Shown here one piece after another: positions 1-5,113 of a stretch of 7,976 nt of DNA (positions are counted from its first letter, which is position 1; each line of letters opens with the position of its first letter). A program made the translations under genes and the position numbers. Origin of the DNA: Rhodobacteraceae bacterium UBA2553 (GTDB lineage Bacteria > Pseudomonadota > Alphaproteobacteria > Rhodobacterales > Rhodobacteraceae); contig DDMF01000006.1 in NCBI GenBank assembly GCA_002340515.1, positions 34,089 through 42,064 on the forward strand. Reading direction: 5' to 3'. Under the pieces are notes generated by a model, which saw only the letters and a list, made by a program, of their open reading frames with translations, was not told the origin of the DNA and made no database searches.

Positions 1-1
1 G

Positions 2-352
2 CCGGTGGCGGTGCTGCCGGAAAATGCGGTGGCGGCGATTGGGTCCAAATCTCGCACGGTTCTTTTCTCAAACGCGGATGCGCACAAACAACTCAAGAAA
101 CGCATTCACAAGACGGGCCAGAGCCAATTTGCCGCGACGGATTATGCCCTGGTGCAGCAACTTGTCGAAGAGGGCACACTTTATCAGGAACAAACCGCTG
201 AGCGGGATATGGTCGTGCAAGGCGTGATTGATGGCAAAGGCTGGCATGCGGTGATCCGCAAGACCGCCACAGGAGAGGGATTGTTTCTGAAAAGCTTTCG
301 ACGCATCCAGATCCACCGGATGGGCGGGGATCGTTTGATTGAGCTGGAGTGA
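2..352 (+). CDS. Mu gpF-like head morphogenesis protein, C-terminal part (PBECR nuclease-like domain), 5' partial
   Basis: The reading frame is open from the first full codon (base 2) to the TGA at 350-352, so the gene starts outside the window and about 116 codons are visible. The downstream order protease-cement-gpT makes this the expected place for the Mu gpF/SPP1 gp7-type minor head protein. The visible residues look like the domain often fused to the end of such proteins in Mu-like prophages, the phage Barnase-EndoU-ColicinE5/D-RelE-like (PBECR) group: a short lead-in with SRTVLFSN, then TDYALVQQLVEEG, a turn, and a final strand block containing KTATGEGLFLKSFRRI. If so, it is a small RNase-fold domain carried on a head protein, possibly injected with DNA; activity is not shown. 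A standalone short protein starting at the GTG at base 5 is unlikely because no ribosome binding site can be seen. Family assignment is by pattern recognition only. Confidence 0.6.
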   Translation, partial: PVAVLPENAVAAIGSKSRTVLFSNADAHKQLKKRIHKTGQSQFAATDYALVQQLVEEGTLYQEQTAERDMVVQGVIDGKGWHAVIRKTATGEGLFLKSFRRIQIHRMGGDRLIELE

Positions 353-362
353 AATGAGGCTG

Positions 363-396
363 GGAGGACGCGAACTCCTCCTCGGGAATATACCCG
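363..396. repeat. two adjacent small stem-loops after the gpF stop
   Basis: GGAGGA at 363-368 pairs exactly with TCCTCC at 376-381 around a 7-base loop. Directly after it CGGG at 383-386 pairs with CCCG at 393-396 around a 6-base AT-rich loop. They begin 10 bases after the stop codon of the head gene. Neither is followed by a T run on either strand, so they are not classic intrinsic terminators. They may protect or mark an mRNA 3' end, or they may be chance. Confidence 0.3.
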
Positions 397-505
397 CTCA
401 CGCGATTGGTCAGCCTTAAGACAAGAGATAGCAATTCCTGCCGGGACATTCAATCTTTAGGATGAAATACCGGATCTTCGAAAATTTGGCCCAGATCGCT
501 CACGC

Positions 506-576
506 CTTTCAAAATGGCCCCACCATACCGAAATCCGGCTTATGACCCTTCAAACGCTTTCAAAAGGCTTTCAAAA
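506..576. repeat. direct repeats CTTTCAAAA with helical spacing
   Basis: The nonamer CTTTCAAAA occurs exactly at 506-514, 557-565 and 568-576. A partial copy (CTTCAAA) begins at 548. The shared core TTCAAA starts at 508, 549, 559 and 570, giving steps of 41, 10 and 11 bases, close to whole turns of B-DNA, so all four would face the same side of the helix. Such phasing is typical of binding sites for a DNA-binding regulator or for bent AT-rich DNA. No protein is known to bind here; the arrangement is what is seen, the role is inference. Confidence 0.35.
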
Positions 577-642
577 ACGATCCTTTTGTGTTTCATGAGG
601 TGAGATCTCCCCAAATCAGATGCAAGCCGCAAGAATTGCCCT

Positions 643-671
643 TTTGGTAGCGGCGCTACCAAAGATATGAG
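643..671 (+). promoter_or_regulatory. candidate late promoter/operator before the protease gene
   Basis: TTTGGTAGC (643-651) and GCTACCAAA (655-663) form a perfect 9-bp inverted repeat around GGC. Just downstream is TATGAG (666-671), matching the -10 consensus at four of six positions. The -35 position 17 bases before it would fall on TTTGGT inside the palindrome and matches poorly, as is usual for activator-dependent promoters. In Mu, late promoter PI lies before gene I and is activated by protein C bound to a dyad overlapping the -35 region; this element has the same position and general form. The sequence is not that of Mu C sites, so only the analogy is claimed. No T run follows the palindrome on the plus strand, which argues against a terminator. 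Confidence 0.3.
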
Positions 672-697
672 ATCGCGCATCGTGCATTCCCGTTTGC

Positions 698-1771
698 ATG
701 AATACGCACCAGACAAGCCCCGATTTTGTAATGCACCGTGCCAGCGCTGAGCTGGGATCCTCTTGCTACCTGGAACGCGCTTTGGCGTTTGAGGTTGGCG
801 AGGGATCAGATGCCGTTGCCCCCAACTGGATCCAGATCTTTCCCTCTGGACCTGAGTTGGCAGCGATGGATGGGCGCGCTTGGAAACTTTCTGACCCCGA
901 CACATTTGTCGCGGCGCAAAATGCGTCCAAGGTAAAACCAATCCTCGTCGATTTTGACCACCTCTCCTCATTCAAGCCAGAAGACAACGGCGATCAAACC
1001 GCGTCGGGCTGGATTGAAGGGCTTGAGGTGCGTGACGGTGAGATCTGGGCAAATGTTGCCTGGACTGTCCGAGCAGCCAAACAGATTGCCGATCGTGAGT
1101 GGCGTTTTGTGAGCCCAGAATTCCGCGCGCACAAAATAACCAAAGAGATTGCCATCCTGGATGCTGTGGCCTTGGTCAATCGCCCTGCGTTTCAAATGAA
1201 GGCACTGGCGAGTGCAAACAAACCCAAAATTGGAGAACCCCTCATGTTGAAAGCCATTGCCGCTGCACTTGGCCTGTCTGAAGATGCCACCGAAGCACAG
1301 ATCCTTGCCGCAATTTCTACCAAGGACACTGAGCTGGCCTCGGCCAAAGCCTCGCAGACGGTTCCATCCTCAAAAGATTATATGCCGCGCGCTGATTACG
1401 ACACCGTGCTTGCGCGCGCCACCGATGCTGAAGCCGCGATCAACACCCTTAAAGGTGACAAGCGCAAAGATGATGTGGACGCCATGATTGATGCGGCTGT
1501 GAGTGAGGGGAAAATCTCCCCGGCTTCAAAGGCGCATTTCGTCAAACTTGCGATGTCAGATGATGAAGGGTTCGAAGACGTCACGGCACTTTGTTCCACC
1601 CTGCCCAAAGTGCTGCAGTCCTCAGGCATTGACGACAAAGATCTTGGCGCAGGCGCGGGCAAGCTGACCGAACAGCAACGCGAAATGTGCGCGCAACTTG
1701 GCGTCTCTGAAGAAGATTATGCCACACAGCTTGCCGCCGATCAGGCCGCTGCCAACACCTCAGCAGACTGA
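698..1771 (+). CDS. Mu gpI-like prohead protease with C-terminal scaffold
   Basis: This 357-residue protein is a recognisable Mu-like prophage I protein, the prohead maturation protease that cleaves scaffold and head proteins during capsid assembly. The N-terminal half carries the family pattern: PNWIQIFPSG at 42-51, DGRAW at 58-62, VDFDH at 84-88, ASGWIEGLE at 102-110, WRFVSPEF at 135-142 and DAVALVNRPAF at 155-165. H88 and S139 are the residues I would propose as catalytic, by analogy with herpesvirus-type prohead proteases; this is inference. From about residue 183 the chain becomes an acidic, Ala-rich, helical scaffold-like region ending near DYATQLAADQ. Start choice is uncertain: ATG 698 follows an in-frame stop at 668-670 and has no visible Shine-Dalgarno; ATG 731 is the alternative. 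It leads the head cassette and lies 44 bases before the cement gene. Confidence 0.92.
   Translation: MNTHQTSPDFVMHRASAELGSSCYLERALAFEVGEGSDAVAPNWIQIFPSGPELAAMDGRAWKLSDPDTFVAAQNASKVKPILVDFDHLSSFKPEDNGDQTASGWIEGLEVRDGEIWANVAWTVRAAKQIADREWRFVSPEFRAHKITKEIAILDAVALVNRPAFQMKALASANKPKIGEPLMLKAIAAALGLSEDATEAQILAAISTKDTELASAKASQTVPSSKDYMPRADYDTVLARATDAEAAINTLKGDKRKDDVDAMIDAAVSEGKISPASKAHFVKLAMSDDEGFEDVTALCSTLPKVLQSSGIDDKDLGAGAGKLTEQQREMCAQLGVSEEDYATQLAADQAAANTSAD
1232..1246 (+). promoter_or_regulatory. internal ribosome binding site and start for the scaffold product
   Basis: GGAGA at 1232-1236 stands eight bases from its GGAG to an in-frame ATG at 1244-1246, a near-ideal Shine-Dalgarno arrangement. 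It lies exactly at the boundary between the protease and scaffold parts of the gpI gene. It is far better than anything in front of the gene's own start at 698. Confidence 0.65.
1244..1771 (+). CDS. nested capsid scaffold protein (Mu gpZ-like), in frame inside gpI
   Basis: Starting at the internal ATG (residue 183 of the protease), this would give a 175-residue protein identical to the C-terminal half of gpI. It begins MLKAIAAALGLSEDATEAQI and continues as Ala/Glu/Asp/Lys-rich helix, with VSEGKISPASKAHF in the middle, the composition expected of a capsid scaffold. In Mu, protease gpI and scaffold gpZ come from the same frame through an internal start, and lambda C/Nu3 follows the same plan, so the precedent is firm. 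The strong ribosome binding site at 1232-1236 supports higher synthesis of scaffold than of protease, matching the many scaffold copies needed per prohead. Existence of the separate product is inferred. Confidence 0.6.
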   Translation: MLKAIAAALGLSEDATEAQILAAISTKDTELASAKASQTVPSSKDYMPRADYDTVLARATDAEAAINTLKGDKRKDDVDAMIDAAVSEGKISPASKAHFVKLAMSDDEGFEDVTALCSTLPKVLQSSGIDDKDLGAGAGKLTEQQREMCAQLGVSEEDYATQLAADQAAANTSAD

Positions 1772-1815
1772 CCCAAGCAACCTGACCCCAAAGGTCTGAC
1801 AGAAGGAATTTCAAG

Positions 1816-2208
1816 ATGCCCACCAGTGGTGAACGCAATACGCCCCAACGCAGCGGAGACTTTTTCACTTACCCGCTCGACACAGGGGCCAAGATCAACA
1901 AAGGCGCAATTGTCTGTTTGGACGCGGGCCTTGCCAAAGCGGGTGCAACGGGCGTGGGCTTGTTTGTTCCTGGCATTGCCCGCGAAAGCGTCGACCAAAC
2001 CAATGGCGACCAAAAGGTCACCGTTCGTCGTGGCCACTTCAAGTTCAACAACTCGGCTGCCGCTGATGAGCTGACCGCCGCTGACGTGGGGAAAGAATGT
2101 TACCTCGTTGACGACGAAACCGTGGCGAAAACGGACGGGGGCGGCACACGATCTGTTGCAGCCATTGTGCATGAAATCGAAGGCGGCAAGGTCTGGCTCG
2201 AATTCTAA
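1816..2208 (+). CDS. capsid cement/decoration protein (DUF2190-like)
   Basis: This 130-residue protein sits between the protease/scaffold gene and the major capsid gene, the usual place of a decoration or cement protein that stabilises the expanded head. The sequence is mostly short beta strands: an opening FTYPLDTGAKINKGAIVCLD like the DUF2190/capsid-cement family, a VPGIARESVDQTNGDQKVTV block typical of its beta-tulip fold, and a closing VAAIVHEIEGGKVWLEF. Length is usual for the family. A good ribosome binding site (AAGGA, 1803-1807) precedes the ATG. It has no signal peptide or membrane segment. In Mu itself this slot holds gp33, whose family I cannot compare here. Assignment as cement protein is fairly secure from sequence and position together. 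Confidence 0.8.
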   Translation: MPTSGERNTPQRSGDFFTYPLDTGAKINKGAIVCLDAGLAKAGATGVGLFVPGIARESVDQTNGDQKVTVRRGHFKFNNSAAADELTAADVGKECYLVDDETVAKTDGGGTRSVAAIVHEIEGGKVWLEF

Positions 2209-2250
2209 TCCGCCCCAACTAAACGAAACACACATACGAAGGTAAATCAT

Positions 2251-3156
2251 ATGCCTGTTAAAAAACACGTTACAGGGGCGCTTCTTTCCGCCGCCACCAC
2301 CGGCTTTAAGGCCGTGTTTCAGGCGGCGTTCAAAGCTGTTGAACCCGTCTGGAAGAAAATTGCCGAAGAGGTGAATTCCAACACCTCAATTGAAACCTAC
2401 GAATGGCTGGGCGCAATTCCGGGCATGCGGGAATGGATCGGCGAGCGGGTTATCAACCGTCTCGAAGAAAACGCCTACATGCTGAAGAACAAGAAGTTTG
2501 AAGGCACAATTGCGGTGAGCCGCGATGCGGTGTCTGACAATCAACTTGGCACCTACTCGTTGGCCTTTAAAGGTCTCGGTGAGGGCGCAGCACAGCATCC
2601 TGACGAGCTGGTGTTTCAAGCTCTGAAAGAAGGGGCAATCAAACCTTGCTTTGATGGGCAGAACTTCTTTGATACGGATCACCCTGTCATGGTGGCTGGC
2701 GAAGAAGCATCCGTTTCCAACTTTGAAGATGGGGCAGGCCCCGCTTGGTATCTGCTTTGCACCACAAAAGCTGTGAACCCAATCATCTATCAAAACCGCG
2801 AAGATCCCGAGCTGATCTCGCAAGATGATCCCAAAACGTCCCACCACACCTTCATGCAAGATGAGTTTTTGTATGGGGCCCGGACGCGCGGTGTTGCTGG
2901 CTACACCTACTGGCAGTTGGCCTTTATGTCGAAACAGCCTTTGACTGCGGCAAACTTTGCAGCGGCTCGTGCTGCCATGGCTACCCTCAAAGACGATCAC
3001 GGCAAGTCGCTGGGCATCGTTGCCAACCTGTTGGTTGTACCGCCCCAGTTGGAAGGCGATGCGGATGAGATTGTCAGCGTCAAACGTACCACCGGCGGCA
3101 AAGACAATGTGCATTACGGCAAAGCCGAAATCATGATGACCCCATGGCTTAGCTAA
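2251..3156 (+). CDS. major capsid protein, Mu gpT family
   Basis: The 301-residue product is a clear Mu gpT-type major head subunit, the HK97-fold protein that forms the icosahedral shell. Family features in order: an N-terminal helix around residues 8-40 (SAATTGFKAVFQAAF), WLGAIPGMREWIGER near 51-65, INRLEENAYMLKNKKFEGTI near 67-86, a region resembling SRDAVSDNQLGTYS, then the GQNFFDTDHPV segment and a C-terminal NLLVVPP strand followed by KTAEIMMTPWL-like residues near the end. Length is close to that of Mu gpT. A GAAGG ribosome binding site (2238-2242) precedes the ATG. The gene should be among the most strongly expressed late genes. It is followed by a strong stem-loop (3174-3203), which may limit read-through or protect the message. 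Confidence 0.95.
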   Translation: MPVKKHVTGALLSAATTGFKAVFQAAFKAVEPVWKKIAEEVNSNTSIETYEWLGAIPGMREWIGERVINRLEENAYMLKNKKFEGTIAVSRDAVSDNQLGTYSLAFKGLGEGAAQHPDELVFQALKEGAIKPCFDGQNFFDTDHPVMVAGEEASVSNFEDGAGPAWYLLCTTKAVNPIIYQNREDPELISQDDPKTSHHTFMQDEFLYGARTRGVAGYTYWQLAFMSKQPLTAANFAAARAAMATLKDDHGKSLGIVANLLVVPPQLEGDADEIVSVKRTTGGKDNVHYGKAEIMMTPWLS

Positions 3157-3173
3157 CGCTGGCCGGTTGTCAG

Positions 3174-3203
3174 AGCGGACCCCTTGCGCATTCGGGGTCC
3201 GCT
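3174..3203 (+). terminator. strong stem-loop after the major capsid gene (partial terminator or mRNA stabiliser)
   Basis: AGCGGACCCC (3174-3183) pairs perfectly over 10 bp with GGGGTCCGCT (3194-3203) around a 10-base loop that itself contains the palindrome TGCGCA. GGTT (3165-3168) can pair with AACC (3208-3211) outside it. It begins 17 bases after the gpT stop and ends 16 bases before the AGGAG of the next gene. There is no proper T run (only TTCAA follows), so full termination is unlikely; attenuation or protection of the abundant capsid message fits better. Confidence 0.5.
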
Positions 3204-3231
3204 TCAATAACCGACCACTAGGAGATCCAAT

Positions 3232-3510
3232 ATGGCGACCCCTGCCCAATCCAATGCCAAAACACCCACAGCTAAAAAGGCGGACAACAAAGCGTCCGCA
3301 GCAAAAAAGGCGGATATCAAAACTCCCGCTGGTGACGAAAGCGAAGGCCCTTTCATCATGGTGTCAGCGACCTCTGAGCGTGGCCGCCGCCGTGCCGGCA
3401 TGCGCTTCACCCAAGAGGGTGTGAAAGTTGATGTGTCGAAACTGTCAGACAAACAGAAAGCGGCCATTGATGCAGATCCTCAGCTGAAGGTCAGCAACGT
3501 CAAAGACTAA
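3232..3510 (+). CDS. FluMu_N-domain small protein (Mu gp35 position)
   Basis: This 92-residue protein lies directly after gpT, where Mu has gp35 and Haemophilus FluMu has its HI1506-type protein. Residues 1-35 are a low-complexity Lys/Ala-rich tail with AKKAD twice (14-18 and 24-28) and KTP twice. Residues 40-88 match the FluMu N-terminal domain pattern: PFIMVSATSERGRRRAGMRF, a Gly-rich turn, VDVSKLSDKQKAAI and DPQLKV. FluMu_N domains are associated with Mu-like head-region proteins of unproven function. A small DNA- or capsid-associated role is reasonable but unproven. An AGGAG at 3220-3224 precedes the ATG by seven bases. The protein is followed by an unusual 171-base untranslated spacer. 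Confidence 0.75.
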   Translation: MATPAQSNAKTPTAKKADNKASAAKKADIKTPAGDESEGPFIMVSATSERGRRRAGMRFTQEGVKVDVSKLSDKQKAAIDADPQLKVSNVKD

Positions 3511-3681
3511 TTCCAGAGCGAAAGGAACGATCGCGAGCCAGAGGGATACATCGGGAACAAATCGAAAGCCCGCCCCACGGTGCAGTTCTGAGTAGGCGCG
3601 GTCCACGCGAGTTGGAGCCTGCAACGTCTGAGAAATGGACGCGACAGCCCGGAGAGACGGGCATCTTTAGGAGAGAATGCG
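3511..3681 (+). ncRNA. candidate structured non-coding RNA or leader between the FluMu_N and gp36 genes
   Basis: This 171-base spacer in an otherwise packed operon has no credible gene (longest ATG reading frame is MDATARRDGHL) and is rich in pairing. GCGA 3518-3521 pairs with TCGC 3531-3534. CGGG 3552-3555 pairs with CCCG 3569-3572. CGC and GTCCA (3597-3599, 3601-3605) pair with TGGACGCG 3636-3643, with one bulged G. GTTG 3611-3614 pairs with CAAC 3622-3625 inside that stem. GCCCG 3647-3651 pairs with CGGGC 3658-3662. TCTGAG occurs twice, 40 bases apart. From memory, a computationally found RNA class named Mu-gpT-DE (downstream element of Mu gpT) exists; this spacer or the stem-loop at 3174-3203 might be an example, but I cannot check its consensus here. 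Confidence 0.4.
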
Positions 3682-3684
3682 ATG
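3661..3684 (+). promoter_or_regulatory. ribosome binding site of the gp36 gene in a possible hairpin loop
   Basis: AGGAG at 3669-3673 stands eight bases before the ATG at 3682. GCAT (3661-3664) can pair with ATGC (3677-3680), which would put the Shine-Dalgarno in a loop. This pairing competes with the GCCCG/CGGGC hairpin at 3647-3662, because both need bases 3661-3662, so two alternative folds can be drawn. Whether this controls translation is speculation. Confidence 0.25.
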
Positions 3685-4104
3685 TATGCCACCCGTGCCG
3701 ATATTATCAGGATCTATGGCGCCGAGTTTCTCTCGGATATTACGCCCTCTGATGTGCCGGATCCCGATGGCTCGGTGGATCAGGCGTTGGATGACGCCAC
3801 AGCCGAAATCGATGGTTATCTCTCAAAACAGTACCCCTTGCCGCTGAGTGGCCAGCCTAAGGTATTGCGCCGCCCCTGCATTGATGTTGCCGTTTATGTG
3901 TTGGCGAATTCTCACACACGCCTGACCACCACAATTGAAACCCGGTATGAGCAAGCCACTGCGCTATTGACCAAGATCAGCAAAGGCATTGTTGGGCTTG
4001 GAGCTGATGAGCCGAGTGCAGCGGTTGAAGGGTCAACAAGTGGCACCTCGTCCGGCGCTGACTTCACCGCGCGCCCACGTCGCTTTGGCCGGGGGCGTTC
4101 CTAA
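3682..4104 (+). CDS. Mu gp36-like head-tail connector protein (DUF1320)
   Basis: The 140-residue product opens with MYATRADIIRIYGAEFLSDI, then DQALDDATAEIDGYLSKQYPLPL and a VLRRPCIDVAVYVLA helix. This is the standard pattern of the DUF1320 family, whose Mu member is gp36 (J). These are all-alpha connector or adaptor proteins that dock under the portal after DNA packaging and begin the neck. The last 35 residues are low complexity (Ser/Thr/Gly then RPRRFGRGRS) and probably flexible. Length is near the family norm of about 140. Its stop overlaps the next start by one base (TAATG), so the two are probably translationally coupled. It is preceded by the structured spacer, an unusual leader for a connector gene. 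Confidence 0.88.
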   Translation: MYATRADIIRIYGAEFLSDITPSDVPDPDGSVDQALDDATAEIDGYLSKQYPLPLSGQPKVLRRPCIDVAVYVLANSHTRLTTTIETRYEQATALLTKISKGIVGLGADEPSAAVEGSTSGTSSGADFTARPRRFGRGRS

Positions 4105-4580
4105 TGGATCTCGCTGTTTCCATGCAACTCAATGGGCTGAGCGCCGCCACTCAGGCGGTGGAACGCGTTGCGGGTTGGGATCGGGTTGAGCTGTTGGAAA
4201 CCATCGCGCGCCTGGTGCAATTGCAAACGCGCCGCCGCATCGAGGTAGAAAAGACCGGGCCCAATGGTGAGGCATGGCCTGAGAACCGCAACAAATCATC
4301 CACCCTTTATGCCAGCGGCGCACTGCATGACAGCATCGATTATGCGATCGGCTTGGGGGATTTCACATTGGGATCCCCGCTGATCTATGCGGCCATCCAT
4401 CACTTTGGTGGTGTGATCAAACCCAAGACAGCCAAAGTGCTCCGGTTCATGGCAGGTAACAAAGCCGTTTACGCCAAGAGCGTGACAATGCCGGCACGTC
4501 CCTATTTGGGGATCAGCCCGGAGAATGCGGAAGAAATTGAAAGCGTTGTTGGTGATTTCGTCCAGGAGCTCTTGCAATGA
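4104..4580 (+). CDS. virion morphogenesis protein, Mu gpG / P2 gpS tail-completion family
   Basis: The 158-residue product carries the typical blocks of this family: RRIEVEKTGPNGEAWPENR (44-62), SGALHDSIDY (71-80), SPLIYAAIHHFGG (91-103) and MPARPYLGIS (129-138), the last ahead of an acidic C-terminal helix. Members complete the tail terminus or head-tail joint (P2 gpS, Mu gpG). In Mu the G gene lies between F and I; here the only such gene lies after the connector, in the neck cluster, an order seen in other Mu-like prophages of this group. The start overlaps the previous stop by one base; a GGGGG at 4091-4095 is the only ribosome binding candidate. It ends with an ATGA overlap to the next gene. 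Confidence 0.88.
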   Translation: MDLAVSMQLNGLSAATQAVERVAGWDRVELLETIARLVQLQTRRRIEVEKTGPNGEAWPENRNKSSTLYASGALHDSIDYAIGLGDFTLGSPLIYAAIHHFGGVIKPKTAKVLRFMAGNKAVYAKSVTMPARPYLGISPENAEEIESVVGDFVQELLQ

Positions 4581-5113
4581 AAATCACCGCCTTTTTGAAA
4601 GCCATTGAAGCCGATTTGAAAACCGTTCCTGAATTATCTGGTTTTCAAGACATTGCCATTACGCCTGGACGGTTTAACGCAAGTGAAATCACCCGTCGCA
4701 GTTTCAAATCACCAGCCCTTCGCATTGCCTTTTTAGGTGCTCCGAAAACGCAACCGAAAGCAGACGGTACCCGCAGCTACAACGGAGCCTTTGCGATCTT
4801 TGTTTTGACCGATGGCAAAGATCGGGATCTTGAATGTGTGGATTTGGCACAAGCCGTGGCTGAACATTTAGAACTCAACCAGTTTTCTTCAGGCATGCCC
4901 GTAGGTTTGCCGGCCGATCTCCGGATGGATGCGCTTTACTCGGGCGAGATCGAAGACAAAGGTCTGTCGCTTTATTCCGTCTCTTGGACACAGACAATGC
5001 GCCTTGGAAAAAGTCAGGGCTTGGCGGATGCGGAAGATCCCACGGCAATTATGCCAGAAGGCACCGAGCCGTCCCCAACCATTGATATTACCAGCATGCC
5101 GGAGAATGTGTGA
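4577..5113 (+). CDS. Mu gp37/gpK-like neck protein (DUF1834)
   Basis: A 178-residue protein beginning MKITAFLKAIEADLKTVPEL. It has a central beta region in which SPALRIAFLGAP (residues 45-56) and SYNGAFAIFVLTDG form the two strand blocks expected of DUF1834, and then VDLAQAVAEHLEL, a helix. The Mu member is gp37 (K), thought to be a tail terminator or neck protein that caps the tail tube. The segment LRMDALYSGEIEDKGLSLYSVSWTQTMRLG agrees with the family end (an edge strand with W and T), after which a Pro/Glu/Asp-rich tail of about 35 residues follows. ATGA overlap with the gpG-like gene, and an AGGAG at 4564-4568, support this start. Assignment rests on pattern plus position after gp36 and gpG. 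Confidence 0.72.
   Translation: MKITAFLKAIEADLKTVPELSGFQDIAITPGRFNASEITRRSFKSPALRIAFLGAPKTQPKADGTRSYNGAFAIFVLTDGKDRDLECVDLAQAVAEHLELNQFSSGMPVGLPADLRMDALYSGEIEDKGLSLYSVSWTQTMRLGKSQGLADAEDPTAIMPEGTEPSPTIDITSMPENV

Larger units (their letters stand above)
353..697. other. 345-base gap without a convincing gene; regulatory-looking
   Basis: All other gaps in the window are under 175 bases, so this gap stands out. I see no plus-strand gene in it. The minus strand has short same-frame open segments (680 to 540, then 539 to 450 after an in-frame TAA, then from ATG 449 after a TGA). Their residues look partly protein-like, but none has the form of an intact gene. The gap does contain two small stem-loops just after the gpF stop (363-396), three exact copies of CTTTCAAAA (506-576) and a perfect interrupted palindrome (643-663). 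In phage Mu the gene between F and I is G, and a late promoter lies just before I. Here the G-like gene sits further downstream (4104-4580), so the space may be what remains after a rearrangement, kept for its promoter role. That last point is inference. Confidence 0.5.

Noticed and set aside
540..971. Minus-strand open frame of 143 codons across the start of the protease gene
   Set aside because: Its first two thirds are antisense to the protease; only the end (540-680) lies in the gap, and that part is described as a possible gene remnant instead.
1784..1796. GACC/GGTC hairpin between the protease and cement genes
   Set aside because: Only 4 bp and no T run; expected by chance in a 44-base gap.
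1741..2268. Minus-strand open frame of 175 codons opposite the cement gene
   Set aside because: Spans a clear intergenic ribosome binding site and the whole cement gene on the opposite strand; no protein signature.
2386..3249. Long minus-strand open frame (287 codons) opposite the major capsid gene
   Set aside because: It is the antisense image of gpT, with many Cys/His/Arg and no family resemblance; the plus-strand protein is unmistakable.
3511..3681. Known self-cleaving ribozyme (hammerhead) in the spacer
   Set aside because: CTGAGTA and CTGAGAA resemble the hammerhead core, but the invariant CTGATGA is missing and the GAAA does not lie in the right pairing context.
3507..3692. Minus-strand reading frame of 61 codons across the structured spacer
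   Set aside because: No ribosome binding site, residues do not resemble a protein, and the frame is explained by low stop frequency in GC-rich DNA.
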